Below, piece after piece: positions 9,053-17,187 of a stretch of DNA of 64,000 nt (its first letter is position 1; each line of letters starts with the position of its first letter). Origin of the DNA: JBBQLG01 sp964251665 (GTDB lineage: Bacteria > Bacteroidota > Bacteroidia > Cytophagales > Spirosomataceae). The stretch lies in NCBI GenBank assembly GCA_964251665.1, contig CAXUKO010000019.1, positions 50,661-114,660 of the forward strand, given 5' to 3'. Under the pieces are notes generated by a model, which saw only the letters and a program-made list of their open reading frames with translations, did no database searches and was not told where the DNA came from. The position numbers were made by a program, and so were the translations under genes.

Positions 9053-11431
9053 TTACTCGGATCGCAGGCTTTTGACCGGGTTCATCCGGGCGGCTTTGAT
9101 ACTCTGGTAACTCACCGTCAGCAGCGTGATCAGCAGGGCACCGCCGCCGGATAGGGCAAAAACCCACCACGACAGCTCTGTACGGTACGCGTATTGCCGG
9201 AGCCAGTTGTCGAGAAAATACCAGGTTAGGGGCGCAGCGATCAGAAAGGCAATCACAACCAGCATCACGAAATCTTTTGAGAGCAGGCCCCACAAGTTCA
9301 GTACCGATGCCCCCAGCACTTTCCGCACGCCAATTTCTTTCGTCCGCTGCTCGGCCACAAACGATGCCAACCCGAATAAGCCCAGGCAGGAAATAAAGAT
9401 GGCCAATACGGCAAAGACAGTCGACAGCTTTTCAATTCGTTCTTCGTCGGAAAACTTACGGGCGTATTCGGCATCGACGAATTTATAGGTGAAGGGGCTG
9501 CCCGGATTATACGTTTTAAACACCGATTCAAGTTTAGCCAGTGCCTCGTGCATGGGCAGGTCCGGCTTTATACGAATCGTGATGAAGTTATCCCATCCAT
9601 AGTCCAACAGGAAAAGGCAGGGCTGAACCGGCTTGTAGGGTGACTCCATGACTAAATCTTTGGCGACACCCACGATACGATGCGGCTTGCCATCCCACCG
9701 GATAATTTCGCCCACTGCCGAATGGTTAAAGCCCATGAGTTTCGCGGCTGTTTCGTTGAGGATAAACGAGCCGGAATCCGTTGGAAACTGTCTCGAAAAA
9801 TCCCGGCCTGCTGTGATTTTCCACCCTATGGTTTTACCGTAGTCATGCGTTACCCCCACCGTTTGCAGCAAAATCGAGGCATTCGGGTCTTTTCCTTTCC
9901 AGTCAATGTTGGTGTTGCCAGCCGGCGTATCGGTAGACTGGGCGGACGAACAGGCCATATCTGCGACCACACCGGTTTGTAAAAGATCATTTCGGATAGC
10001 CGCGTAAGGGGTATTATAAAGCTCGGGGGTATTCTTCTGCACCGTAATCAGGCCATCCCGCGTGTACCCTACCGGACGGCTTTTAGCGTATTGCAGCTGT
10101 CGAAAAACGATTACGGTGCCGATAATCAGCGTGATCGACACCGTGAACTGGAGAACGACCAACACCTGCCGGGGCAGCGACGCCAGCCGACCGGCTCTGA
10201 CATTTCCCTTCAGGACCTTTACGGCGGGGAACCGCGATAAATAGAAAGCCGGATAACTACCCGCGATAAGGCCCGTGAAGCCGGTAAATGCCAGGATAGA
10301 CAGCCAGATTACCGGGTTCGACCAAGCAATCGAGATGGTTTTGTCGGCCAGCTCGTTGAAGAATGGAAGCGTTAGCTGCACTATGCCAATGGAGAGGATG
10401 AACGCCAGCGCGGCTACCAGCAGTGACTCGCTCAGAAACTGGGCAATGAGCTGCCCCCGCACCGACCCGACGGCCTTACGAATACCCACTTCTTTCGCGC
10501 GTTTCTCGCTCCGGGCGGTGCTCAGGTTCATGAAATTGATACAGGCCAGCAGCAGCACAAACGCCCCAATGCTACCGAACAGCCACACGAGCCGGATGCG
10601 GCCACCTACGGCTGTCCCATTCTCAAACTCACTGTACAAATGCCATTTGGCCATGGGGTGAACCTGTACTTCGGCCTGATCGGCGGACTTGTATCGCTTC
10701 AGGATGTCCTTAATACCAACGTTTACTTTAGCGAGGTCAACCCGGTCGTTTAATTCGACAAACAGCCGCCAGTGCTGCGTGTCCCATTGCGTCTGCGCTT
10801 CCTTCACCCAGGCCAAATCATTGACTACTTTAGCCCAGGGCAAAAAAAGTTTGGTGTCATAGAAGGTGGTGTTGCGGGGCAGATCGGCGAAAACACCCGC
10901 TACGGTCAGGTACGCTCGGTTATCTAATTTTATGGTTTTGCCCAGTGGATCGGCCTTCCCAAACAGGGCTTCGGCCAGCGATTGGGCGAGTAAGGCCGAA
11001 GACGGGTCGTTCAGCGCGTCCCGGCGTCCCTGTCGCATCGTCAATGTCAGTATCTCAGGTAAGTCGGGTTGCGCCCAAACTCCCGGCTGGGCAATTTTTT
11101 TATCACCTATAGCCAGGATATGCGGGAAGTTCGGAAACACCAAAGCCATCCGTTTGAATACGTTGCCGTATCGACTTCGCAGTTCGCTGGCCAGCGGAAT
11201 GGCAACGGCCTCACTGGTAGCCCTTTCACCCGAAAAAGTCTGCGTCTCCATTATCTGGCCAACCCGGTGGTAGCGCTGATGGTAGGTGTCAAACGTAAGT
11301 TCGTCGTACACCCAGAGGCCAATCAGCGTTGCCACCGCCATACCCATCGCCAGGCCAACAATATTGATAACCGAATACACCTTATTGCGAACGAGGTTTC
11401 GGAAGGCGATTTTAAGGTAGTTTTGGAACAT
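9053..11431 (-). CDS. MacB/FtsX-type ABC permease (array member 4)
   Basis: 792 residues, complete, starting MFQNYLKIAFRNLVRNK. After helix 1 it has DELTFDTYHQRYHRVGQIM, a looser version of the family segment. The ATPase-contact loops read EVGIRKAVGSVRGQL and KEIGVRKVLGASV. The tail is AARMNPVKSLRSE, with Arg where the others have Leu. Twelve bp separate it from the permease at 11444, so the two form one operon driven by the sigma-54-like promoter at 13879-13894. Its stop lies 19 bp from the P1 activator sites, so the end of this operon borders the control region of the next. Confidence 0.9.
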   Translation of the reverse strand: MFQNYLKIAFRNLVRNKVYSVINIVGLAMGMAVATLIGLWVYDELTFDTYHQRYHRVGQIMETQTFSGERATSEAVAIPLASELRSRYGNVFKRMALVFPNFPHILAIGDKKIAQPGVWAQPDLPEILTLTMRQGRRDALNDPSSALLAQSLAEALFGKADPLGKTIKLDNRAYLTVAGVFADLPRNTTFYDTKLFLPWAKVVNDLAWVKEAQTQWDTQHWRLFVELNDRVDLAKVNVGIKDILKRYKSADQAEVQVHPMAKWHLYSEFENGTAVGGRIRLVWLFGSIGAFVLLLACINFMNLSTARSEKRAKEVGIRKAVGSVRGQLIAQFLSESLLVAALAFILSIGIVQLTLPFFNELADKTISIAWSNPVIWLSILAFTGFTGLIAGSYPAFYLSRFPAVKVLKGNVRAGRLASLPRQVLVVLQFTVSITLIIGTVIVFRQLQYAKSRPVGYTRDGLITVQKNTPELYNTPYAAIRNDLLQTGVVADMACSSAQSTDTPAGNTNIDWKGKDPNASILLQTVGVTHDYGKTIGWKITAGRDFSRQFPTDSGSFILNETAAKLMGFNHSAVGEIIRWDGKPHRIVGVAKDLVMESPYKPVQPCLFLLDYGWDNFITIRIKPDLPMHEALAKLESVFKTYNPGSPFTYKFVDAEYARKFSDEERIEKLSTVFAVLAIFISCLGLFGLASFVAEQRTKEIGVRKVLGASVLNLWGLLSKDFVMLVVIAFLIAAPLTWYFLDNWLRQYAYRTELSWWVFALSGGGALLITLLTVSYQSIKAARMNPVKSLRSE

Positions 11432-11443
11432 GCTTATGGATAT

Positions 11444-13831
11444 TTATTCGCTTCTCAATGAGTTCACCGGGTTCATCAGGGCGGCTTTGATACTCTGGAA
11501 ACTCACCGTTACCAACGCAATACCCAGCGCCAACAGACCAGCCCCGGCAAAGACCCACCACTCGATGGCGACATGATAAGCGAAGTTTTGCAGCCACTGC
11601 CCGGTGAGGTACCAGGCCAGCGGAAGTGCCATTCCAATAGCCACGAATACCAGCTTAACGAAGTCTTTGGCGAGCAGAGCCGCGATGTTACCAACCGAAG
11701 CGCCCAGCACTTTGCGGACGCCGATTTCTTTAATACGGGCTTCGGCGGCAAAAGCAGCCAGCCCGAACAGGCCCAGACAGGCAATCAGCACGGCCAGAAT
11801 CGTGACTGAGAGCATAACCTGCCCCTGCTTTTGTTCGGCTTTGTACTGCTGCGAGAAATTCTCATCCAGAAAATGAACGGACAGTTCGCCGGCCGGGTCG
11901 AATTTATGGTACACCTGCGTGATGTAGGCCAGAGCCTCCTTCGTTTTCCGGGGACGAATGCGGACGTACAGATTGTCCTTGTCAGCGGGAGCGGGCATCT
12001 GCAGCACCAGCGGCTCAATTTTATGCTGGAGCGAATAGGTATGAAAATCCCCGACAACACCAACAACCCGCGCTTCGGCCGTTTGATCTTTACCAACAAA
12101 GTACTTCACCCGCTTGCCGATGGGCACCTGCCAGCCCATCTTTTTAACCAGGGCTTCGTTGACCAGCACCGCGCTGAGGGCATCACTGGGAAACGACTCG
12201 GAAAAATTGCGCCCCTTAATGAGCTTCAGTCCCAGCGTAGTCAGATAGTCCGAATCGACCGAGAATTTCTGAACAACCTGCGTGGTCGTTGGCATAAGGC
12301 CGTTCTGCTCAAAAAACAGCCCGTTCGTGCCGATGTTGTTGTTACCAATGGGGTTGGATGCGGCCGCTACCTGCTCGATGAACGGGCTTTTGCGAAGCTC
12401 TTCTTTCAGGGCCTGCACCTGTTGCCGCGATTCGTCATTGTTCAGGTGAAACGTCACTACCTGATCTTTGTTGAAGCCAAGGTCTTTGGTCAGCACATAA
12501 TTCATCTGCCGGTAGATCATCGCCGAGCAGGCAATCAGCGCCACGGCGGCTACAAACTGAAACACCACCAGCGACTGTCGGAACTGAATCTTGCCGAACT
12601 GGTTGCCAATCTGTCCCCGCAACGCCGTAACCGGGCGGAAACCCGACAGAATCAGGGCGGGATACAGCCCGCTGCCCGCGCCCAGCCCAACAACGAACAA
12701 CGTAATTACGACCCCGGTAGCCAGCGAGCCGTACTGCGTGATGGAAAGCGACCGGTCGGCCAGTTTGTTGAACCACGGTAGCAGGCCGTTCGCCAGTATC
12801 AGCCCTACCAGACCGGCCAGAACGGCCATCAGCAGCGACTCGGTCATGAACTGACCGATAAGCTGACCGCGCCGGGAGCCGATGGCTTTCCGAACACCGA
12901 CCTCACGGGTGCGGGTAATAGACCGGGCGGTGTACAGATTTACGTAATTGATACCCGCGATAAACAGCACCAGACCAGCTATAATGGCAAAAATAGCAAC
13001 CGTAGTGGCGTTTCCGTTCGCACTGATTTCGTAGTCCAGATGAGAATGCAGGTGAATCGACGTCAGCGGCTGGAGTTCCATCCGGTAGTTCAGCTCGCCC
13101 ATCTCTCTGCGGAGGTATTTGGCATAAAAACCGGGCAGTCTGGCTTCCAGCGTTTTATAATCGCTTGCCTTTGTCAGTAACAGGTACGTGTAGAGGTTAA
13201 AGTTTTGCCAGCCATCGGTAAACGTAGCGGGCAGCGAACGCAGCGCACTGAACTGTAAGTGCGACGTGCCCGGCACATCGGCAATAACACCGGTTACCGT
13301 GTTCACGAAGTGATTACTGAATTCGACCGGCTGCCCCACAGCCTTCGCAGCATCGCCAAACAGTTTTTCGGCCAGCGTCTTAGTCAGTACAATGCTTGCC
13401 GGCTGGGCGAGGGCGGTGCTGGGGTTGCCGAACAGGAACGGAAAGGTAAAGACATCGAACACCGTCTTATCCGTAAAGAAGATATCGTCAGCCTGAATTT
13501 TTTTATCCCTGTAGGTGACAAGACCACCGCCTTCGGGCGATATGCGTACCGTTTTCTCGATCTCCGCATAGTCGTTTTTGAGCGCATCCGCGAAGGGTGC
13601 CGAGGTGGGTACCAGTTTAAGGTCACCACCGGCCCAGTTCGCGTAGTGCACCACCCGGACAATGCGATCAGCATTGGCGTGGAAGCGGTCGTAGCTGAGT
13701 TCGTTGGCGATATAGAGACTCATTAGTCCCACGGCCGCCATACCGACGCCCATACCAACGATGTTTAAGGCGCTGAACAGCCGGTTCCGGTGCAGGTTTC
13801 GCCAGGCGATTTTGAGGTAGTTTCGGAACAT
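11444..13831 (-). CDS. MacB/FtsX-type ABC permease (array member 5)
   Basis: 795 residues from the ATG at 13831 (MFRNYLKIAWRNLHRNR). A 22-codon longer frame from 13897 is rejected because it would cross the sigma-54-like element and lacks family similarity. It has ELSYDRFHANADRIVRVV after helix 1. The ATPase-contact loops are EVGVRKAIGSRRGQL and RIKEIGVRKVLGASV (EARIKEIG instead of the usual EQRTKEIG), and the tail is MNPVNSLRSE with Asn for Lys. It is the first gene of a two-permease operon, with regulator sites about 115 bp upstream of the ATG. The acetyltransferase at 14067 diverges from it across this control region. Confidence 0.9.
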   Translation of the reverse strand: MFRNYLKIAWRNLHRNRLFSALNIVGMGVGMAAVGLMSLYIANELSYDRFHANADRIVRVVHYANWAGGDLKLVPTSAPFADALKNDYAEIEKTVRISPEGGGLVTYRDKKIQADDIFFTDKTVFDVFTFPFLFGNPSTALAQPASIVLTKTLAEKLFGDAAKAVGQPVEFSNHFVNTVTGVIADVPGTSHLQFSALRSLPATFTDGWQNFNLYTYLLLTKASDYKTLEARLPGFYAKYLRREMGELNYRMELQPLTSIHLHSHLDYEISANGNATTVAIFAIIAGLVLFIAGINYVNLYTARSITRTREVGVRKAIGSRRGQLIGQFMTESLLMAVLAGLVGLILANGLLPWFNKLADRSLSITQYGSLATGVVITLFVVGLGAGSGLYPALILSGFRPVTALRGQIGNQFGKIQFRQSLVVFQFVAAVALIACSAMIYRQMNYVLTKDLGFNKDQVVTFHLNNDESRQQVQALKEELRKSPFIEQVAAASNPIGNNNIGTNGLFFEQNGLMPTTTQVVQKFSVDSDYLTTLGLKLIKGRNFSESFPSDALSAVLVNEALVKKMGWQVPIGKRVKYFVGKDQTAEARVVGVVGDFHTYSLQHKIEPLVLQMPAPADKDNLYVRIRPRKTKEALAYITQVYHKFDPAGELSVHFLDENFSQQYKAEQKQGQVMLSVTILAVLIACLGLFGLAAFAAEARIKEIGVRKVLGASVGNIAALLAKDFVKLVFVAIGMALPLAWYLTGQWLQNFAYHVAIEWWVFAGAGLLALGIALVTVSFQSIKAALMNPVNSLRSE

Positions 13832-13878
13832 GAGCAGGCCAGGGGTTAATCGGCGGTAAAGATGCCATACGGATTTGT

Positions 13879-13894
13879 ACCAAAAGCTGTACCA
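13879..13894 (-). promoter_or_regulatory. Sigma-54-like -24/-12 promoter P2
   Basis: On the minus strand: TGGTAC-AGCTT-TTGGT. The GG and the -12 pair keep the 10-bp spacing, but -12 reads GG instead of GC and -24 has one change, so the match is weaker than P1. Support comes from position: activator sites begin 53 bp upstream, as at P1 and P3, and the predicted start (~13868) is about 37 bp before the permease ATG. Confidence 0.55.
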
Positions 13895-13946
13895 CAAAAA
13901 TTATTCATTGATTGTCAAAGCGTTATCTATTTAAAAACCGGCAACC

Positions 13947-13984
13947 TGTCCGAAAGTGGACAAGGTACCGTTCGGTGACGGACA
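13947..13984. promoter_or_regulatory. Paired activator sites (UAS) for P2
   Basis: TGTCCGAAAGTGGACA (13947-13962, one mismatch between arms) and CGTTCGGTGACGGACA (13969-13984; right arm perfect, left arm 4 of 6). They start 22 bp apart, as at P1. They also lie about 80 bp before the acetyltransferase gene on the other strand, but no sigma-54 element faces that gene. Confidence 0.7.
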
Positions 13985-14066
13985 GTCGCTTTACTCCGAA
14001 TGTGTCGCGAATTTGGCCTTCCTGTTTAGCTTGCGCCCGCAATGAGGACCTAACCCAACCAACCCA

Positions 14067-14630
14067 ATGAAGACTGAACTCGAAAATATGTTGTCAGGCG
14101 ACTTATACGTTGCCAGTGATCCAACCCTGCTGGCAATGCGGGAAAAAGCCCGTGCGCTGTTTAGGACGTATAACCAGACGCCCTACGATGCCTCCGCAGA
14201 ACCCACCCGGCGGCATATTCTCAATGAATTGCTGGGGCATGCCGGAGAAAACCTCAACATTCAGGCACCGTTCTACTGCGACTACGGCACGCACATCAGC
14301 ATCGGTGCCAATGGGTTTATTAACTTCAACTGCATCTTTCTGGACTGCGCCCGCATCACCATCGGTATTAATTTTCAGTGCGCCCCAAACGTTCAGCTCT
14401 ACGCGGCCTATCACCCGGTCGATGCCATTGAACGGAGCAAAGGGCCGGAACTGGCGTCGCCCATCACCATCGGCGATAACGTCTGGCTGGGTGGTGGTGT
14501 TATTGTTTGTCCCGGCGTCACCATCGGCGATAACACGACGATTGGGGCGGGCAGCGTCGTGACTAAAGACATCCCATCCAACGTGTTTGCTGCGGGCAAC
14601 CCCTGCCGGGTCATTCGGGAGTTGGCCTGA
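14067..14630 (+). CDS. Maltose/galactoside O-acetyltransferase-like hexapeptide-repeat protein
   Basis: 187 residues, the usual length for the Maa/LacA/NodL family, which transfers acetyl from acetyl-CoA to a sugar hydroxyl in the cytoplasm. It starts METHIONINE-KTELENMLSGDLY, the conserved amino-terminal Mac domain, followed by left-handed beta-helix repeats (INIQAPFYCDYGTHISIG-like turns; ITIGDNVWLGGG; VTIGDNTTIGAGSVVTKDIP). The catalytic His is in YAAYHPVDA near residue 116. It stands alone between a divergent and a convergent permease gene and has no obvious link to transport; it may be an insertion into the array. The exact acceptor sugar cannot be told. Confidence 0.9.
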   Translation: MKTELENMLSGDLYVASDPTLLAMREKARALFRTYNQTPYDASAEPTRRHILNELLGHAGENLNIQAPFYCDYGTHISIGANGFINFNCIFLDCARITIGINFQCAPNVQLYAAYHPVDAIERSKGPELASPITIGDNVWLGGGVIVCPGVTIGDNTTIGAGSVVTKDIPSNVFAAGNPCRVIRELA

Positions 14631-14644
14631 ACGAAGTCAGTCCT

Positions 14645-17098
14645 CTACTCGCTCCGCAAACCTTTCACCGGGTTCATCAGGGCGGCTTTGATGCTTTGGT
14701 AGCTGACCGTTACCAAGGCAATACTTACCGAGAGGACACCCGCCAGGGCAAACATCCACCAACTCAGGTCGATGCGATAGGCGAAGTCCTGTAGCCAGCG
14801 GCTCATGATCCACCCGGCTACGGGCGTGGCAAGGACGATAGCAATGGCGACTAATTTCAGAAAGTCTTTGGAGAGCAGGCCAACGATGCTGGTGACCGAT
14901 GCACCGAGCACCTTCCGCACGCCGATCTCCTTGGTGCGTTGCTCGGCCATGAAAGTAGCCAGCCCGAACAAACCCAGACAGGCGACGAAAATGGTCAGGC
15001 CGGCAAAAATGCCCAGAATACTGCCAATCTTCTGCTCGGAGCGGTAGGTGTCGTTAAAGCGTTCGTCCAGGAAAGCGTACGTAAAGGGCGCATCCGTCGT
15101 CAGCTGATTCCACTGCGTTTTTAGGTTGGCCAGCAAGCCAGCGAGGTCTTTAGCCTTCACTTTGACAATGACCGTACCCGAATTATTGCCCAGCATCATC
15201 ACGAGGGGCGAAATGCGCTCGTGTAGTGATCTAAAGTGAAAATCCTTCACCACGCCAATAACCCGGTATGTGCTTTTACGGCCTTCGTTGTTCAAGTTGG
15301 TAATCGTGTGTCCCAGCGCCTTGTCACCCCAACCCAAGGTCCGGGCGGCAGTTTCGTTCAGGATCACGCCCGTCGAATCGGTGCCGTAGGCTTTGGCGAA
15401 ATTTCGGCCAGCGGCCAGTTCCATGCCCAGTGTGGGGATGTAATTGTAATCGACATCATAGCGCAGCGTCTTCACCAGTTGCGTGACCGGGTCGCCGTTG
15501 CGATTCGCTTCGGGCGAGATCGTGAAATTGTTGTTGTTGCTGGGGCCAGCGGGCAGGTAGCCCGAGGTGCTGACGTTCACGACGCCGGGGTTCTGCATCA
15601 CCTGATTGCGGAAAACAGCCTCATTTTTACCCAGCAGCCACGTCTCCGGCAACACCAGCACCTGATCCTTATTGTAGCCCAGTTTCTTGTTCTGAATATA
15701 ATTGAGCTGCCGGTAGACTACCGTAGCGCCAACCATCAGCGTGATGGAGATAAAGAATTGAAATACCACCAGACCACTCCGCAGGCCGATACGTTTACTA
15801 CCTCCAGTGAATTTTGCCCCCTTTAGTACGCTGATGGGTTTGAACGAAGACAGGAAAAACGCGGGGTAGCTACCCGCCAGCAAACCGGCCACTAACCCAA
15901 AAAGAAGTAAACCCGGCAGTAGCCAGACATTCGCCATGAAGTCGAGCGATAACGTCTTTCCCGACAGCGCATTAAACACGGGCAAGGCCAGATACACCAG
16001 GCCAACCGCGAGCACTAACGCCAGGGCGCTCAGGAGAAGCGATTCGATTAGAAACTGATAGGTTAGACTCTGGCGCACCGACCCCAGTACTTTTCGAATA
16101 CCCACTTCTTTGGCCCGTTTCGATGCGCCGGCCGTACTCAGGTTCATGAAGTTGATGCAGGCAATCAACAGCATAAACACGGCGATGGCCGCGAACATGT
16201 AGACATACCGGATATCACCGGATGGCGACAGGTCGTAGGCAAAATCAGAATGCAGGTGAATATCCGTCAAGGGTTGCAGAAACAGACCAATATCATTCCC
16301 TTTCTTACGGAATTGGTCCATGTTCATGCCAAACGCTACCTCCAGTTGCGGGGCCATGTATTTCTCCACGACCTGCGGCAGCTTGGCTTCCAGCTGTTTG
16401 TAATCGTAACCCTTTGGCAGTACCAGGTAGGTGTAAAATTCAGAGGTCATCCACGAGAGGGACTTCGCATCGGGGATGCTGGCCATCGACGCAAAAATGT
16501 CGATTGGAGCGCCGACGCGGTGGAAGTGCGAGTTGTCGGGTACTTTGCTAATCAGGCCGGTCACCTGCAATGTAATATTCCTGCCTTTAATGGTAAGTGC
16601 CTTACCAAGCGGGTCAGCATTGCCGAAGTATTTATGAGCTAAATCTTCCGTGATGACTACTGTATTGGGCTGGACTAAGGCTGTCTTAGGATCGCCTTGA
16701 AGCAGCGGCAGCGTAAAAACCTGAAAGAAATTAGCGTCAACGTAAGCAATCGACGCATCGCGAAAGGTTTTGTCGCCGTAGGTAATGACCGGAGAACCAC
16801 CCAACCGCAGGCGGGTCGCTTCCTCTACTTCCGCATAGTCCGCTTTGAGCGTTTGGGCGGTCGGCGGCATCACGTGGGCCTCGTTCATTTTGCCGCCCTG
16901 TATGGACCCCCGAAAAATGACGCGTACGATTCGGTCGGCCTTCTCGTTAAAGCGGTCGTAACTCAGTTCGTCAAGGACAAACAGCCCGATAAGCAGACAG
17001 GTAGCCAGCCCAATAGCCAGCCCAACGATGTTGATAGCCGTGAAGGTTTTATTGCGGATCAGGTTCCGCCAGGCGATTTTGATGTAGTTTCGGAGCAT
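14645..17098 (-). CDS. MacB/FtsX-type ABC permease (array member 6)
   Basis: 817 residues, complete, starting MLRNYIKIAWRNLIRNK. It has DELSYDRFNEKADRIVRVI after helix 1, EVGIRKVLGSVRQSL and KEIGVRKVLGASV as ATPase-contact loops, and the tail MNPVKGLRSE. It and the next permease (17188-19644) are the closest pair in the array: nearly equal length, a shared FLSSFKPISVLKG, and the same DIHLHSDFAYDLSPSGD / DIHLQSKQLHELTPSGD region before helix 2, which points to a recent duplication. It is the last gene of a three-permease run that starts at 22118. No sigma-54 element or UAS was found ahead of this run. Confidence 0.9.
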   Translation of the reverse strand: MLRNYIKIAWRNLIRNKTFTAINIVGLAIGLATCLLIGLFVLDELSYDRFNEKADRIVRVIFRGSIQGGKMNEAHVMPPTAQTLKADYAEVEEATRLRLGGSPVITYGDKTFRDASIAYVDANFFQVFTLPLLQGDPKTALVQPNTVVITEDLAHKYFGNADPLGKALTIKGRNITLQVTGLISKVPDNSHFHRVGAPIDIFASMASIPDAKSLSWMTSEFYTYLVLPKGYDYKQLEAKLPQVVEKYMAPQLEVAFGMNMDQFRKKGNDIGLFLQPLTDIHLHSDFAYDLSPSGDIRYVYMFAAIAVFMLLIACINFMNLSTAGASKRAKEVGIRKVLGSVRQSLTYQFLIESLLLSALALVLAVGLVYLALPVFNALSGKTLSLDFMANVWLLPGLLLFGLVAGLLAGSYPAFFLSSFKPISVLKGAKFTGGSKRIGLRSGLVVFQFFISITLMVGATVVYRQLNYIQNKKLGYNKDQVLVLPETWLLGKNEAVFRNQVMQNPGVVNVSTSGYLPAGPSNNNNFTISPEANRNGDPVTQLVKTLRYDVDYNYIPTLGMELAAGRNFAKAYGTDSTGVILNETAARTLGWGDKALGHTITNLNNEGRKSTYRVIGVVKDFHFRSLHERISPLVMMLGNNSGTVIVKVKAKDLAGLLANLKTQWNQLTTDAPFTYAFLDERFNDTYRSEQKIGSILGIFAGLTIFVACLGLFGLATFMAEQRTKEIGVRKVLGASVTSIVGLLSKDFLKLVAIAIVLATPVAGWIMSRWLQDFAYRIDLSWWMFALAGVLSVSIALVTVSYQSIKAALMNPVKGLRSE

Positions 17099-17100
17099 AA

Positions 17101-17187
17101 GATGGAGGAGAGGAAAAAAGGTAGGAGAGGGAAGAAATGGAGGCTTGGTCTTATTATCCTTGCTCCCCTTCCTTCCCCTTCCTCCTT
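17101..17187. repeat. Purine/pyrimidine imperfect inverted repeat between permease genes
   Basis: The 89-bp gap between two permease genes is almost entirely a GGAGGAGAGGAAAA-type purine tract followed by a CCTTCCCCTTCCTCC-type pyrimidine tract. The halves can fold back imperfectly. It could be a weak terminator, a processing site or a stabilising stem-loop. Confidence 0.5.

Noticed and set aside
11831..12781. A 316-codon open frame on the plus strand opposite another permease gene
   Set aside because: Same reasons: full overlap with a conserved gene and no family features.
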